Assembly: GCF_001561955.1 (NCBI RefSeq)
Contig: NZ_CP014223.1
Coordinates: 2,666,001 to 2,730,000, forward strand
Direction of reading: 5' to 3'
DNA from: Anaerotignum propionicum DSM 1682
GTDB taxonomy: Bacteria > Bacillota > Clostridia > Lachnospirales > Anaerotignaceae
DNA: 64,000 nucleotides
Numbering within the stretch: position 1 is the first letter of the stretch; each line of letters starts with the position of its first letter. The position numbers and the translations under genes are program-made. Below the pieces are notes generated by a model. That model was given only the letters and a program-made list of their open reading frames with translations, was not told where the DNA came from and made no database searches. This document shows, piece by piece, positions 9,971 to 21,025 of the stretch.

Positions 9971-10428
9971 TCTTTCACCTCTGTTTTCTAACCTAATAGG
10001 GTATATTCTGCTTTAAAGATAAGCGAAAATCCAGTTAAAAATATAAGTCCTTCATTTCTTTCAATCTTGAAAATGAAAGTCTCTCTAATCAAAATTTATG
10101 TGCAGATTCAAAAACACAATTTGTGTGTCTTTTATTCCAAATTTCCCAAATACACATCGTTTCCAATGGAAACTTTCAATCATAATTTAAAAACGGTCAA
10201 TAAGTATTTTGATAAACGGTTACGAATATAACGAAATATATAATCAGACAGCTTAAATCTTTTCTTTTATTCCAATTTATCTTTAGGTACCTACTTCTAT
10301 TAGAAATAGGTACCCCTTTAAACCCAAATGAAACAAGCCGCTCAAATTCGAGGTTCTCCGCTAAAACTTTACATATTATACCCTAAATTGGCGCTTCGGT
10401 CAAATAACCAAGTGACTTTTCACCAAAT
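9971..10428. other. lonB-lonA intergenic region
   Basis: No gene was found in these 458 bases. The region holds a strong palindromic hairpin at 10284-10314 and must contain the lonA promoter, which I could not place with confidence. Confidence 0.55.
10284..10314. repeat. Palindromic hairpin, possible regulatory site or terminator
   Basis: GGTACCTA and TAGGTACC arms, eight bases each, enclose a second short stem (TTCT/AGAA) around a small loop. There is no long T run on either strand, so it is not a classical terminator, although it stands about 115 bases past the lonB stop. Confidence 0.5.
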
Positions 10429-12093
10429 TTACCATGAATTACCCTCTTGGGCTGTCAAAATTCCGCTTTCATCCACATACCCGTTGTTTTCGCCTTTTCG
10501 GAAAATCTTTTCTAAAAGCTCATCTACATTTTCTAAAGGCTCTACAGAGATACTCAACTTTGTAAAAGCATCTCTCCAATTTTCTTTAGGAATAAAGGCT
10601 CTTTGTACGCCCGCCTCCATAGCTGCGGCAAGTTTATCCGAAACACCACCAACAGGTAATACTTGTCCTCTCAGTCCAATTTCTCCTGTCAGTGCAATCT
10701 CCCCATCTACTGCGGCACCAGTAAAAGCAGAATACACCGCTAAAAACATGGCAACACCTGCCGACGGACCGTCCACAGGAGTTCCTCCCGGAAAATTAAT
10801 GTGAACTTGATACTCATCTTTTTTAAAACCATACTTCTCCAAGACAGTGAGTACATTTTCTGCAGAACTGCGGGCATTACTTTTCCGTCGGCTAGAACGC
10901 TGTCTGCCCTTTATTTCTTCTTCTTCCACAATACCCGTTACTGTCAACAACCCTTTTTCGGCTTTTAAAACAGTTGCTTCTATGGCTAGAAGTGCACCGC
11001 CACCGCCGCCTTGAACAGCCATTCCGTTAACTACCCCAATTTGAGCCTTCTTACTTACTTTTCTTCGCAAAATCGGTTGATACCTCCCCGTTTCCGCCAC
11101 CCATTCCATATCGGCAAATGTAATTTTTCTGTTTCCCTCCATAGCCGCCAGGGATGTTAAGGATTGAACAATATTTACCGTGTCTCGTCCCCCTCTAGCA
11201 TAGCATGCGATTTTTTTACTAAGGCCTTCTTCATAGGGAAAACCACCTCTGTTCAAGCTGTTTCTTGCAATTTGTTCCACTGCTTTTTCATCCAACCCCT
11301 CAAAAAATATTTCTGTGCAACGTGACCTAAGCGCCGGAGGAATATCAGCGGGGTTCCTTGTGGTTGCCCCAATCAGACGAAAATCAGCAGGAATTCCTTT
11401 TTGAAACATTTCGTGAATATAAGGTGGTATGTTTTTGTTTTCCCTGTTATAATAGCTGCTCTGAAAACGAGCAATTCTATCCTCTAATACCTTAAGAAGC
11501 TTATTCATTTGAACTGGATGGAGCTCACCGATTTCATCGATAAACAATACACCTCCATTGGCTTCACAAATGGCACCGGGACGAGGCTGTGGCACACCCA
11601 TCTGTCCAAATACACCTGCTCCTTGATAAATGGGATCATGCACAGACCCCATTAAAGGGTCTGCTATATTTCTTTCGTCAAACTGAAGGGTAGTCGCATC
11701 TATTTCAACAAACTTTGCTTTTTCCGAAAATGGACTACCCTCTTTTTCCTTAGCTTCCTCTAAAATTAAACGAGCGGCAGCAGTTTTTCCCACACCAGGT
11801 GGTCCATAAATTAAAATGTGCTGGGGATTCGGTCCGCATAGAGCAGCCCTTAGGGCCTTAATTGCCTTTTCCTGACCAATAATTTCTGCCAAATCCTTTG
11901 GACGTGTCTGCTCCGCTAAAGGAACAGTCAACTTTTGCTGCCGCATACCATCCAGCTCTTCCAGCTGTCTCGTATTTTCTGCTGGTGAAAATTCACCCTT
12001 TAACTGTTTTTTCTGAACTCTTGTAAAAAAATAGTAGGCACCCATTCCGAAAAACAGTATTTGCACTATGGTCAAAACGTTCCATCCGTTCAC
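10429..12093 (-). CDS. lonB: ATP-dependent protease LonB, membrane-anchored
   Basis: A 554-residue Lon-type protease close in length and layout to Bacillus LonB. A single N-terminal hydrophobic segment (about residues 5-22) should anchor it in the membrane. The AAA+ module has Walker A GPPGVGKTAAA near residue 97, Walker B VLFIDEIGEL and sensor region GATTRNP. The C-terminal S16 domain carries the catalytic Ser in DGPSAGVAM and the Lys in GVSDKLAAAM. The start is a GTG at 12093, seven bases after GGGAGAGG; the frame extends to 12177 without a better site. In Bacillus lonB is a forespore gene; whether that holds here cannot be seen. Confidence 0.94.
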   Translation of the reverse strand: MNGWNVLTIVQILFFGMGAYYFFTRVQKKQLKGEFSPAENTRQLEELDGMRQQKLTVPLAEQTRPKDLAEIIGQEKAIKALRAALCGPNPQHILIYGPPGVGKTAAARLILEEAKEKEGSPFSEKAKFVEIDATTLQFDERNIADPLMGSVHDPIYQGAGVFGQMGVPQPRPGAICEANGGVLFIDEIGELHPVQMNKLLKVLEDRIARFQSSYYNRENKNIPPYIHEMFQKGIPADFRLIGATTRNPADIPPALRSRCTEIFFEGLDEKAVEQIARNSLNRGGFPYEEGLSKKIACYARGGRDTVNIVQSLTSLAAMEGNRKITFADMEWVAETGRYQPILRRKVSKKAQIGVVNGMAVQGGGGGALLAIEATVLKAEKGLLTVTGIVEEEEIKGRQRSSRRKSNARSSAENVLTVLEKYGFKKDEYQVHINFPGGTPVDGPSAGVAMFLAVYSAFTGAAVDGEIALTGEIGLRGQVLPVGGVSDKLAAAMEAGVQRAFIPKENWRDAFTKLSISVEPLENVDELLEKIFRKGENNGYVDESGILTAQEGNSW

Positions 12094-12838
12094 AAAATCC
12101 TCTCCCTTTTCGATTTTCCTGATATTAGTATTCCGAAAAATGAAAAGTCTATGCCATAGGAAGTAAAAACCACACACTTTGTATAATCTTTACGAAAAAA
12201 ATGCTAAAATTTATGTAATCCCTATACAAATCTTCCCTAAATAATCAGCTTAAATTCCACATAATCTTTTGTTTCACGGTAATCATTCTTAGCTTTTTCA
12301 TCTTATTTTTCCTGATACCCATACAAGCGAAACCCCTATTCAGTTATCAGTTTTTTGACAAATTAGTAAACATAATACTCTCAGTTAACCTAGAATTATA
12401 TACTAAGTGCATTTTCATTTTCACCTCGCCCTCACAACCCACTCCATCAACTGATGTTTTTCCTACTACTATAAAGGGCAGCTACTTTCAATGCCTTAGA
12501 GTGTATTGCAATAACACCTTTAACAATTGCTCTTGATACAGAAACTGTTTTTCTAATATTTTATGTCAAAAAATAATATAATCCTTCTGAAAGAAGGTAA
12601 CATCCATACCATCTGCGCTGTGACTGACTTCCTCATGCTAATGGCACAAAAAAAGTGCACCACCAAATATTGAATATTTGGGGTGCACTTTCTAAATACC
12701 CTTAAAATTTAAGGATAAATGTTCTATTACTAATTGGGCTATGCCCAGAATCCATTGAAGTGGGTACACTTAAGGCACACTTGCTACGCTTATCCCCTAA
12801 GGAAAAAGCATACCAATACCATTCAATTTGAATGAATC
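12094..12838. other. Long gap between tuf and lonB
   Basis: About 745 bases without a supported coding frame. It holds the tuf-operon terminator at 12652-12691 and presumably the lonB promoter. The rest is AT-rich sequence in which I recognise no RNA gene, repeat or operator. Confidence 0.55.
12652..12691. terminator. Intrinsic terminator of the rpsL-rpsG-fusA-tuf operon
   Basis: A long stem built from AAAGTGCACC with ACCAAATATT on one side and AATATTTGG with GGTGCACTTT on the other, with one small bulge and almost no loop. On the minus strand it is followed by a T-rich run. Confidence 0.85.
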
Positions 12839-14032
12839 TTACTCGGAGATTTCTACTACGGAACCAGCGCCTACTGTTCTACCACCTTCACGGATAGCGA
12901 AACGAAGACCCTGAGCCATAGCTACGGGAGTAATCAATTCAATCTGCATTTCTACGTTGTCGCCAGGCATACACATTTCAATACCAGCGGGCAAAGAGAT
13001 AACGCCTGTAACGTCAGTTGTTCTGAAGTAGAACTGAGGTCTGTAGTTGTTGAAGAAAGGAGTATGACGGCCACCTTCTTCTTTGCTCAATACGTAAACC
13101 TGAGCTTTGAACTTTGTGTGAGGTGTAATGGAACCGGGTTTAGCCAATACCTGTCCTCTTTCGATATCTGTTCTCTGAACACCACGAAGAAGAACACCGA
13201 TGTTGTCGCCAGCTTCAGCCTGATCCAAAAGTTTACGGAACATTTCAACGCCAGTTACAACAACTTTTCTTGTTTCTTCAGCCAAACCAACGATTTCAAC
13301 TTCTTCCTGAACCTTAACAACACCGCTTTCAACTCTACCAGTTGCAACAGTACCACGGCCAGTGATGGAGAATACGTCTTCGACAGGCATCAAGAAAGGC
13401 TTATCTACATCACGCTTAGGGTTAGGGATATAGCCTTCGATTTCGTTGAACAAATCAACGATCTTGTCGCCCCAAGGGCCAGCAGGATCCTGAAGAGCCT
13501 GTAAAGCAGAACCTCTGATGATAGGAATATCATCACCGGGGAATTCATACTCGGAAAGAAGGTCTCTGATTTCCATTTCAACCAAGTCAAGAAGTTCTTC
13601 GTCATCTACCATGTCGCACTTGTTCATAAATACAACAATGTAGGGAACGCCTACCTGACGGGAAAGCAAAATGTGCTCTCTTGTCTGAGCCATAGGACCA
13701 TCAGTTGCAGCAACAACAAGGATAGCACCGTCCATCTGAGCAGCACCTGTGATCATGTTCTTTACATAGTCAGCATGTCCGGGGCAGTCAACGTGAGCGT
13801 AGTGTCTAACAGGTGTTTCATATTCAACGTGAGATGTGGAAATTGTGATACCACGTTCTCTTTCTTCGGGAGCCTTATCGATATTATCAAAAGCAACTTC
13901 TTGTCCCAGTTTGTATCTTTCGAACAGTGTTTTTGTAATCGCTGCTGTAAGAGTTGTTTTGCCGTGGTCAACGTGACCGATTGTACCAATATTTACATGA
14001 GGTTTGGTTCTTTCAAATTTTTGCTTTGCCAT
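12839..14032 (-). CDS. tuf: Elongation factor Tu
   Basis: The 397-residue GTPase delivers aminoacyl-tRNA to the ribosome. G motifs are GHVDHGKTT (residues about 18-26), DCPGHADY and NKCD, and the three-domain length is standard. The C-terminal half shows the beta-barrel domain motifs [14 protein letters not shown] and [10 protein letters not shown]. The ATG follows AGGAGG. It ends the str operon, about 180 bases after fusA, and has its own good promoter in that gap, consistent with separate high expression. Confidence 0.98.
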   Translation of the reverse strand: MAKQKFERTKPHVNIGTIGHVDHGKTTLTAAITKTLFERYKLGQEVAFDNIDKAPEERERGITISTSHVEYETPVRHYAHVDCPGHADYVKNMITGAAQMDGAILVVAATDGPMAQTREHILLSRQVGVPYIVVFMNKCDMVDDEELLDLVEMEIRDLLSEYEFPGDDIPIIRGSALQALQDPAGPWGDKIVDLFNEIEGYIPNPKRDVDKPFLMPVEDVFSITGRGTVATGRVESGVVKVQEEVEIVGLAEETRKVVVTGVEMFRKLLDQAEAGDNIGVLLRGVQRTDIERGQVLAKPGSITPHTKFKAQVYVLSKEEGGRHTPFFNNYRPQFYFRTTDVTGVISLPAGIEMCMPGDNVEMQIELITPVAMAQGLRFAIREGGRTVGAGSVVEISE

Positions 14033-14108
14033 TTTAAATTATCCTCCTTTAGGTTTGTGGAAATCTATTGAGTTTAGCACATTTACTGGAATGCACCTAT
14101 CGACTACA

Positions 14109-14137
14109 ATTATATTAGACTTCCCTTATTTTTGCAA
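14109..14137 (-). promoter_or_regulatory. Sigma-A promoter of tuf
   Basis: On the minus strand TTGCAA at 14132-14137 and TATAAT at 14109-14114 are separated by exactly 17 bases, in the fusA-tuf gap. Confidence 0.75.
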
Positions 14138-14212
14138 TACTAAAATAGCCACACAATGGATATTTTGGTACTTTTTCTAATCGAAATCAATCTTGATATA
14201 TCACTGATTTTA

Positions 14213-16297
14213 TTACTGTTTTTTACCTTCCAAAACCTTCTCCTGAACGGATTTAGGGCAAGGTTCATAATGGTCTACTTCCATTACATAGTTACCACGA
14301 CCCTGTGTCTTGGAGCGAAGGTCTGTGGAGTAACCGAACATTTCAGCCAAAGGCACGAAGGAATGAATGATCTGTGCGTTAGATCTAGCTTCCATACCAT
14401 CAATACGACCACGACGAGAGTTAATATCACCGATAACATCACCCATATAGTCCTCGGGTACAGTTACTGTAACCTTCATGATAGGCTCCAGCAGAACTGC
14501 GTCACCTTTTCTCATAGCTTCCTTGAAAGCCATGGAACCTGCTACCTGATAAGCTGTTTCAGAGGAGTCAACGTCATGGTAAGAACCATCGTAAACTTCT
14601 GCCTTAACACCCAAAACTGGGTAGCCGCCTAAGATACCGCTCTGCATTGCCTGCTGAATACCTTTATCAATTGCGGGGATATATTCCTTAGGAATAGAAC
14701 CACCAACTGTTGCATTTACAAATTCATAATTGTGTTCTGCATCTGTACCAATAGGATAGAAACGAACCTTACAGTGACCATACTGACCACGACCGCCGGA
14801 CTGACGTACGAATTTACCTTCAACATCAACAGCCTTACGGAAGGTTTCCTTATAGGATACCTGAGGAGCACCAACGTTTGCCTCAACCTTGAATTCTCTC
14901 AAGAGACGGTCAACGATAATTTCCAAGTGCAACTCGCCCATACCTGCAATGATTGTCTGTCCTGTTTCAGGGTTTGTGTATGTCTTAAATGTGGGATCTT
15001 CTTCAGCCAATTTTGCCAATGCAATACCCATTTTATCTCTACCTGCTTTTGTTTTAGGTTCAATCGCAACTTCGATAACGGGTTCAGGGAATACCATGGA
15101 TTCCAAAATAACTTCGTTATCCTCATGACAAATTGTATCACCTGTTGTTGTCAACTTGAAGCCAACAGCTGCCGCAATATCACCAGAATAAACCTTGTCG
15201 ATTTCTTCTCTATGGTTAGCATGCATCTGCAGGATACGGCCAACACGTTCTTTTTTACCCTTTGTAGAGTTGTAAACATATGTGCCGGAATCCAAGGTAC
15301 CGGAATACACACGGAAGAATGCCAGCTTACCTACGAAGGGGTCATTCATAATTTTAAATGCCAAAGCAGAGAAGGGTTCTTCATCGGAAGAATGTCTTTC
15401 AATTTCTTCTCCTGTGTCAGGGTCAATACCCTTGATTGAAGCAATGTCAGTGGGTGCTGGCATATAATCAATAACGCCATCCAGAAGCTTCTGAACACCT
15501 TTATTTCTGTATGCAGAACCACACATAACAGGCACCAACTCGCAAGCGATACAAGCCTTACGCAGTGCACCCTTGAGTTCTTCTTCGGAGATTTCTTCCT
15601 CAGCAAAGAACTTTTCCATCAACTCTTCGTCTGTTTCGCAGATGGTTTCAACCATAATTGCTCTGTGCTCTTCTGCTAAATCTGCGTAATCAGCAGGAAT
15701 TTCCTCTTCATCTACTTCTGTACCTGTTGCATTTTCATAGAAGTAGGCTTTCATCTTCATCAGATCAATGATGCCTTTGAAATCGTTCTCTGCACCAATA
15801 GGCAGAGTAACAGCTACTGGATGGCAACCCAGTCTGTCTACGATAGACTTCATAGAACCCAGGAAATCAGCACCCATGATATCCATTTTATTAACGAAAA
15901 TCATACGAGGTACCATGTAGTTATCAGCCTGTCTCCAAACTGTTTCTGTCTGAGGTTCAACGCCGCCCTTTGCATCCAAAACACAAACAGCACCATCTAA
16001 TACACGCAGGGAACGTTCTACTTCTACTGTAAAGTCAACGTGTCCAGGTGTATCAATAATGTTGATTCTGTTTTCATTCCAATGACAAGTTGTTGCAGCG
16101 GAGGTAATTGTAATACCTCTTTCCTGTTCCTGCTCCATCCAGTCCATGGTAGCAGTACCTTCGTGGGTATCGCCGATTTTGTAGTTACGGCCGGTATAAA
16201 ACAGAATACGCTCTGTAAGAGTGGTCTTACCAGCGTCAATATGTGCCATGATACCAATATTTCTGGTTCTAGCAAGCGGGTATTCTCTGTTTGCCAC
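14213..16297 (-). CDS. fusA: Elongation factor G
   Basis: The 694-residue translocation GTPase. It carries AHIDAGKTT (G1), a switch threonine in [13 protein letters not shown] (G3) and NKMD (G4), followed by domains II to V, including [13 protein letters not shown] and the domain V RGRIDGM loop. The start is GTG with AAAGGAGGA upstream. It lies between rpsG and tuf as in most bacteria. Only one copy is in the window, and nothing marks it as the specialised ribosome-recycling or resistance paralog. Confidence 0.98.
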   Translation of the reverse strand: MANREYPLARTRNIGIMAHIDAGKTTLTERILFYTGRNYKIGDTHEGTATMDWMEQEQERGITITSAATTCHWNENRINIIDTPGHVDFTVEVERSLRVLDGAVCVLDAKGGVEPQTETVWRQADNYMVPRMIFVNKMDIMGADFLGSMKSIVDRLGCHPVAVTLPIGAENDFKGIIDLMKMKAYFYENATGTEVDEEEIPADYADLAEEHRAIMVETICETDEELMEKFFAEEEISEEELKGALRKACIACELVPVMCGSAYRNKGVQKLLDGVIDYMPAPTDIASIKGIDPDTGEEIERHSSDEEPFSALAFKIMNDPFVGKLAFFRVYSGTLDSGTYVYNSTKGKKERVGRILQMHANHREEIDKVYSGDIAAAVGFKLTTTGDTICHEDNEVILESMVFPEPVIEVAIEPKTKAGRDKMGIALAKLAEEDPTFKTYTNPETGQTIIAGMGELHLEIIVDRLLREFKVEANVGAPQVSYKETFRKAVDVEGKFVRQSGGRGQYGHCKVRFYPIGTDAEHNYEFVNATVGGSIPKEYIPAIDKGIQQAMQSGILGGYPVLGVKAEVYDGSYHDVDSSETAYQVAGSMAFKEAMRKGDAVLLEPIMKVTVTVPEDYMGDVIGDINSRRGRIDGMEARSNAQIIHSFVPLAEMFGYSTDLRSKTQGRGNYVMEVDHYEPCPKSVQEKVLEGKKQ

Positions 16298-16421
16298 GCT
16301 TTACTCCTCCTTTGTTATCCTTCACTAAACCAAAAACCAAACGAAAGGGTTTAGGCACATCTTATAAAAAATGCGCCCAAAGAATAGTATTTCCAAAACC
16401 CTTCGTATCCATTCCAATTTA

Positions 16422-16892
16422 TTACCACTTGAAATGGGAGAACGCTTTGTTTGCATCTGCCATTTTGTGTGTTTCGTCTTTCTTCTTGCAAGCGCCACCT
16501 GCATTGCTTAATGCATCGATGAGCTCGTTGGCCAAACGGTCAACCATGGTCTTTTCGCCACGTTTTCTGGAATAAATGGTTAACCAACGAAGACCCAGAG
16601 TCTGGCGTCTTTCAGGTCTAACTTCCATAGGAACCTGGTAAGTTGCACCACCTACACGGCGTGCTTTAACTTCCAATACAGGCATGATATTGCCCAAAGC
16701 TTCTTCGAAAGCTTCTAAAGCTTCTTTACCTGTCTTTTCTGCTACTTTGTCGAATGCACCATAAACGATCTTTTCAGCAACACCTTTTTTACCATCCAAC
16801 ATAATGCTGTTGATAAGCTTTGTTACAAGCTTGCTATTGTAAACAGGGTCTGCTAAAACCTCTCTTTTCGCAACATGTCCTTTTCTTGGCAC
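16422..16892 (-). CDS. rpsG: 30S ribosomal protein S7
   Basis: A 156-residue protein beginning [17 protein letters not shown], with the family blocks [15 protein letters not shown] and [17 protein letters not shown]. It nucleates folding of the 3' domain of 16S rRNA. A GTG start follows AAGGAGGG. It lies about 150 bases downstream of rpsL and 124 bases before fusA. In E. coli S7 represses its own operon; no equivalent site was identified here. Confidence 0.98.
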   Translation of the reverse strand: MPRKGHVAKREVLADPVYNSKLVTKLINSIMLDGKKGVAEKIVYGAFDKVAEKTGKEALEAFEEALGNIMPVLEVKARRVGGATYQVPMEVRPERRQTLGLRWLTIYSRKRGEKTMVDRLANELIDALSNAGGACKKKDETHKMADANKAFSHFKW

Positions 16893-17040
16893 GATTCTTC
16901 CCTCCTTAATGAATAATCATATTCTCGGTACTTCACGGGTGTGATACCCGTGTTTTCATGCCTTAACATTCAATGTATATCTCGTCTAAGCAATCGCAGA
17001 TTGTATTGATCTGTATAAGGCATTTCTCATTTTATTGTAA

Positions 17041-17475
17041 TTACTTCTTTGCCGCTGTTTTGCCTGCTTTGGGGCGTTTTGCGCCATATTTGGATCTAGC
17101 CTGCATTCTCTTTGCAACGCCTGCTGTATCCAATGTACCTCTGACGATGTGATAACGCACACCGGGAAGGTCCTTTACTCTACCGCCTCTGATCAAAACA
17201 ACGCTATGCTCCTGAAGGTTGTGGCCTTCACCGGGGATATAAGCTGTTACTTCAATACCATTGGAAAGACGAACTCTGGCGATCTTTCTGAGCGCGGAGT
17301 TAGGCTTCTTTGGTGTGGAAGTCTTAACTGCTGTACATACACCACGTTTCTGAGGAGAAGAAACATCTGTTGCTTTCTTCTGCAGAGAGTTCAAGCCTTT
17401 CTGCAATGCGGGTGCTGTTGATTTTTTCTCAATAGTCTGTCTGCCTTTTCTTACTAACTGATTAAACGTAGGCAT
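17041..17475 (-). CDS. rpsL: 30S ribosomal protein S12
   Basis: A 144-residue protein of the decoding centre. It begins [12 protein letters not shown] and contains the classic [17 protein letters not shown] block, with Lys at the position linked to streptomycin resistance (wild type), and the [10 protein letters not shown] segment. The ATG at 17475 follows AAGGAGGTG; the longer frame up to 17544 has no support. It is the first gene of the str operon and has its own promoter at 17589-17617 because the gene block upstream (TetR and ABC genes) separates it from rpoC. Confidence 0.98.
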   Translation of the reverse strand: MPTFNQLVRKGRQTIEKKSTAPALQKGLNSLQKKATDVSSPQKRGVCTAVKTSTPKKPNSALRKIARVRLSNGIEVTAYIPGEGHNLQEHSVVLIRGGRVKDLPGVRYHIVRGTLDTAGVAKRMQARSKYGAKRPKAGKTAAKK

Positions 17476-17850
17476 TAATTGCACCTCCTTATAAAAAATA
17501 AATACGATCTGCTCTTGCAATAATTTTGCCTTTAAAGTGTACAAATACAGGCACGCTTAGAAAAGCCCATAGTTGTAGACACTAGGAAATTTTATCATCC
17601 GGATTCTGAAAAGTCAAGGTTTTTCTGAAAAGCTAACCATTTTTCCCACTCTTTAAACATGATTTTCTATTTTTGAGGGTAAATGTCTTTAAAAATAAGA
17701 AAAATTATTATTTTGTAGCTATAAAATTCATCCAGTTACATGAACTCCATATGGTAAGGGTTGCTATTTTCTTACCCCCTTCTGCAACAGATAGTTAATA
17801 TAGAAAGCTTTTATTCATACTTTCTTCTATATTACTATATAAGAAAGATA
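17476..17850. other. Gap holding the str promoter
   Basis: The 375-base gap holds the rpsL promoter and leader. The part next to the ABC transporter gene has short AT-rich inverted repeats that could end that operon, but no convincing terminator. Confidence 0.55.
17589..17617 (-). promoter_or_regulatory. Sigma-A promoter of the rpsL operon
   Basis: TTGACT at 17612-17617 and TAAAAT at 17589-17594 on the minus strand, 17 bases apart, about 110 bases before the rpsL start. Confidence 0.8.
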
Positions 17851-18609
17851 CTATATATCAAAATCCCGCATTTTTAAAACTATTTGATTTATTCTGCTCT
17901 CCATACTAATCCCATCATACTTCCCTAAAAGAAGCTGAGATTCAATTTTTCCGTCTTTCATAAACAAAACTCTTTCCGCCCTAGACGCAACCTTCGCATC
18001 ATGGGTTACCAGCATAATAGCGGTACCTTTTTTATGAATATCTAAAAATAACTCCATAATTTCTTCTGAAGATTTGGAGTTAAGTGCACCAGTAGGCTCA
18101 TCTGCAAACAAAATTTGGGGGTCATTCATTAGTGCACGGCAAATACCGGCACGTTGTAACTGACCACCAGATATCTCAGTGATACCCCTATTTTCCAAAT
18201 TAAATAGACCTGTGTCTTTCAGGAGCCCTTTTGCTTTTGCTATTATGTTTTTAGCATCTTTTTTGTTGTTTTGTAAGCTGGGAAGAATGATATTATCAAG
18301 GACATTCAAATTTTTAAGCATGGTTGGCTGCTGAAATACAAAACCCATCTTTGTCCTGCGCATATCAGCAAGGGCATTCTCGCTTAGCTGTGATAACGCT
18401 TGACCATCAAATTCAATCCCTCCGCTATCAATGGTATCGGTACCACTCAAAGCAAAAAGCAGTGTGGATTTCCCACAGCCTGACGGCCCCATCACTCCTA
18501 CAAACTCTCCATCTGTTATTTCTATATCTACATTATTTAATGCAGTTGACTTTTCCTGCCCTTTACCATAGGTCTTAACAATACTTTTACCACTGATTAT
18601 TTTCTTCAT
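17851..18609 (-). CDS. ABC transporter ATP-binding protein, MacB/LolD type
   Basis: A 252-residue ATPase with Walker A GPSGCGKST near residue 42, the Q-loop VFQQP, signature SGGQLQRAGI, Walker B ILFADEP and the H-loop VTHD. This layout is that of ATPases that partner FtsX-like permeases in exporters of peptides, lipoproteins or antibiotics. The start follows AAGGAGT, and the gene sits four bases after the permease gene, so both subunits are co-expressed. The upstream TetR gene belongs to the same transcript. The cargo is unknown. Confidence 0.93.
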   Translation of the reverse strand: MKKIISGKSIVKTYGKGQEKSTALNNVDIEITDGEFVGVMGPSGCGKSTLLFALSGTDTIDSGGIEFDGQALSQLSENALADMRRTKMGFVFQQPTMLKNLNVLDNIILPSLQNNKKDAKNIIAKAKGLLKDTGLFNLENRGITEISGGQLQRAGICRALMNDPQILFADEPTGALNSKSSEEIMELFLDIHKKGTAIMLVTHDAKVASRAERVLFMKDGKIESQLLLGKYDGISMESRINQIVLKMRDFDI

Positions 18610-18613
18610 AAGC

Positions 18614-20935
18614 CTACTCCTTAATATAATCCGGTATTTTAAATGAGGAAATACCCCAGATACCTAGCCGTGTTGCAACACCAACACTAGCTGCCATAAG
18701 CAACGGTGAAAATAGGTACGCAAACACAGGATTAATCACAAAACGGAATGTGGATGCACCAAAGGATGCAATTAGTCCTCCACCTAACAGTTCTCCCAAT
18801 GTATTTGCTAAAATTGTACCAATCAATATACCCAAAAATAGTACGGTGTACGCTCTGGCCATATATTGAATAAGAAACTCAGATGTTTTGAATCCAAGGG
18901 ATTTCATCACAGCAATAGAATAGCGCTCCTTTGTCAGAAGCATTTTCATAAACAGAACCGTCACCAGTATAGTAAGCATAACAGCGATAGCAATGGCTGC
19001 ATAGGAAACCTTTTGTACTGCATCAATAATTCCGCCAAATGACTGCTTAACATACTCATCAATATCCGCTACCTTTGCATAGGAAAACTGCTCCTTATAT
19101 ATAGCTACTTTTTGGGAAGCCTCCACTCCTCTTTGGAGCCTCACAGGAATAATGCTCCAAAGAATCTTGCCTTCCTTCGTTTGAAAAATAGCCTTGGCAG
19201 TTTTGCCTCCATTTGTAATATCTGAATATATCCCGCATATGGTAAGGGTCTTTTCTCGTCCATCAACAATCAGTTTAATGGAATCATTCATACCTATTTT
19301 CAAATCATCTGCGACAAATCGGGAGATAGCAATCTCAGATTCACGCTCAGGTGCCTTGCCGGACGAATATTTGATAGGAAAAATTGAATGGTCCCCCAAC
19401 TCTACCTTAAGCTTCCCAAGCGTACCATCTGGCTTAGGCATATCAAACATATAGCTTGTTAGCACCGTGTATTCTTCTATCTCTGAATCCTTTGCCATAA
19501 AGCTTGCTATCTTCTCAGCTCTTATACCAATATTATCCTGTTGCTGAATATCCATTCGCATATCACATTCCCCTATGCCCATATAGGTCATAAAGTTACG
19601 CTGAGAAATGGTATTGTAGATATTTTGTGGTACAATGATTAGAAAACAGGAAATAACTAGTACCAAAAGCATTGTGACATAAAGCTTTTTCCTTATCAAA
19701 ACATCCTTAAGACCAAGAAAAATATTGGGGGAAAGCACTCTAACGTCAGACAGTCGAAAGCCTCTTCCTACTTTTGATTTTTCCTGTGGTGCCCCGAAAC
19801 GGATGGCCTCCGCCGCAGAAATATTTTTGAAACGGCGTAAAACACCATTCACGTACAGCATCACAACAAAAAAGATAATTAAGACACTCAGCATTCCAAA
19901 CAACATACCCAGATCAGAGCCACCGGTCTCTCCCATATATAAACGCATATTTGCTAAAAAAGGCTCTTTTGCAAACAAGGAAAGTACAAAGCCTCCAATG
20001 CAGGCAATTCCTCCAAGGACACCGTATTTAGCCAGATACAACTGCCGAATGCTATGTGTTCTCAGTCCAATTGCTTTCAGCACACCTATTTCTCGGTAAT
20101 CCTCCTCTATTTTTGCCAGCAGTGTGAATCGGATACACAAGAAACTAACGATGATTACAAGTACACTAATGAGTATTAGCACTGCAATCATAATACCATC
20201 GTCAATTGCGTTTGCCATTTTGAACAAGGAATAGGTAATAGCAGGAGGCCCGTTGGACGGAAGACCCTTAGAAAGATATTCTGCTTCAAAAGCGGACGCC
20301 TTAGAAGGGTCGGTGAAACGAAACTCAATGAGATACTCTAGCTTTCCAGAATCCCTAATCAAATCAAAATCAGCCTGGTTCACAAGAAAACGTTTGGAAG
20401 AAATCATTGAAGGGTTCATTTGGGAATCCCGTACAAAACCGGCAACTGTAAAATGCACACCGTGAATCACAACACTATCCCCGATGTTTGCCTGACCACT
20501 TTTCATATAATAAATAGGAACATAAATCTCTCCTTTGGCGGGTGTAGTAATCTCTCCATCAAGATTTAGAAGAAAGTCAAAGTGTTGGCTTTGCACAGAA
20601 AGGCCATTATCCTGGATAGAACCAGCTAGAGAATTTTCGCCAATCATCAACTCAGACCCCTCTATATTTAAAAAGGATGTGACTTGAAAATCTTTAATAT
20701 TTTCCTGTCCCTCTACGAAATTTAAGAGTTCCTGCAAATTTATCTTGCCGGAATGCATCTGCAAAAAGTGAGGTGTTTTCGCTTTTTCCATCATACCTTC
20801 AATAGAGGAAAAAAGGCTCACAGAAAGTATTGCCGCCATAGAAGTAAGCATTGCCGCTAACAGAATAAATACGGTAATGGTAATGGTGATAAGCTTACTT
20901 TTCTTTATATCATTCAAAATCAGTTTTCGATACAT
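18614..20935 (-). CDS. ABC transporter permease with FtsX-like domains
   Basis: A 773-residue membrane protein. An N-terminal membrane segment (about residues 15-38) is followed by a large extracellular domain, then three or four membrane segments around residues 255-380 with the FtsX-like EDYREIGVLKAIGLR motif, a second extracellular domain, and a final FtsX-like cluster from about 640 with ERYSIAVMKSLGF. This duplicated layout is typical of export permeases without an outer-membrane partner. The start follows GAGGTG. It lies 90 bases after the TetR gene and four bases before the ATPase gene. Confidence 0.9.
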   Translation of the reverse strand: MYRKLILNDIKKSKLITITITVFILLAAMLTSMAAILSVSLFSSIEGMMEKAKTPHFLQMHSGKINLQELLNFVEGQENIKDFQVTSFLNIEGSELMIGENSLAGSIQDNGLSVQSQHFDFLLNLDGEITTPAKGEIYVPIYYMKSGQANIGDSVVIHGVHFTVAGFVRDSQMNPSMISSKRFLVNQADFDLIRDSGKLEYLIEFRFTDPSKASAFEAEYLSKGLPSNGPPAITYSLFKMANAIDDGIMIAVLILISVLVIIVSFLCIRFTLLAKIEEDYREIGVLKAIGLRTHSIRQLYLAKYGVLGGIACIGGFVLSLFAKEPFLANMRLYMGETGGSDLGMLFGMLSVLIIFFVVMLYVNGVLRRFKNISAAEAIRFGAPQEKSKVGRGFRLSDVRVLSPNIFLGLKDVLIRKKLYVTMLLVLVISCFLIIVPQNIYNTISQRNFMTYMGIGECDMRMDIQQQDNIGIRAEKIASFMAKDSEIEEYTVLTSYMFDMPKPDGTLGKLKVELGDHSIFPIKYSSGKAPERESEIAISRFVADDLKIGMNDSIKLIVDGREKTLTICGIYSDITNGGKTAKAIFQTKEGKILWSIIPVRLQRGVEASQKVAIYKEQFSYAKVADIDEYVKQSFGGIIDAVQKVSYAAIAIAVMLTILVTVLFMKMLLTKERYSIAVMKSLGFKTSEFLIQYMARAYTVLFLGILIGTILANTLGELLGGGLIASFGASTFRFVINPVFAYLFSPLLMAASVGVATRLGIWGISSFKIPDYIKE

Positions 20936-20971
20936 AGTTCACCTCAATTCTAAGTTGTCTTAGTCCAAAAA

Positions 20972-20986
20972 AAGAGCATGCCTCTT
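20972..20986 (-). terminator. Weak hairpin between tetR and the ABC permease gene
   Basis: Five-base arms AAGAG and CTCTT with a T run after them on the minus strand. It could lower read-through from tetR into the ABC genes. The stem is short, so this is tentative. Confidence 0.35.
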
Positions 20987-21025
20987 CTAATTGATACGTA
21001 AAAGCCAATGAATCAATTGAAAAAA

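Noticed and set aside
9971-10200. Possible CtsR or CIRCE operator before lonA
   Set aside because: The GGTCAA near 10195 is single and lacks the second heptad; no CIRCE inverted repeat is present.
12094-12838. Possible tRNA or rRNA genes near the str operon
   Set aside because: No cloverleaf or T-loop consensus and no rRNA-like sequence was seen in this gap or in the other intergenic gaps.
14732-15439. A 235-codon plus-strand frame rich in Cys and Phe opposite fusA
   Set aside because: It is antisense to a highly conserved gene with skewed codon use, a well-known source of long false frames.
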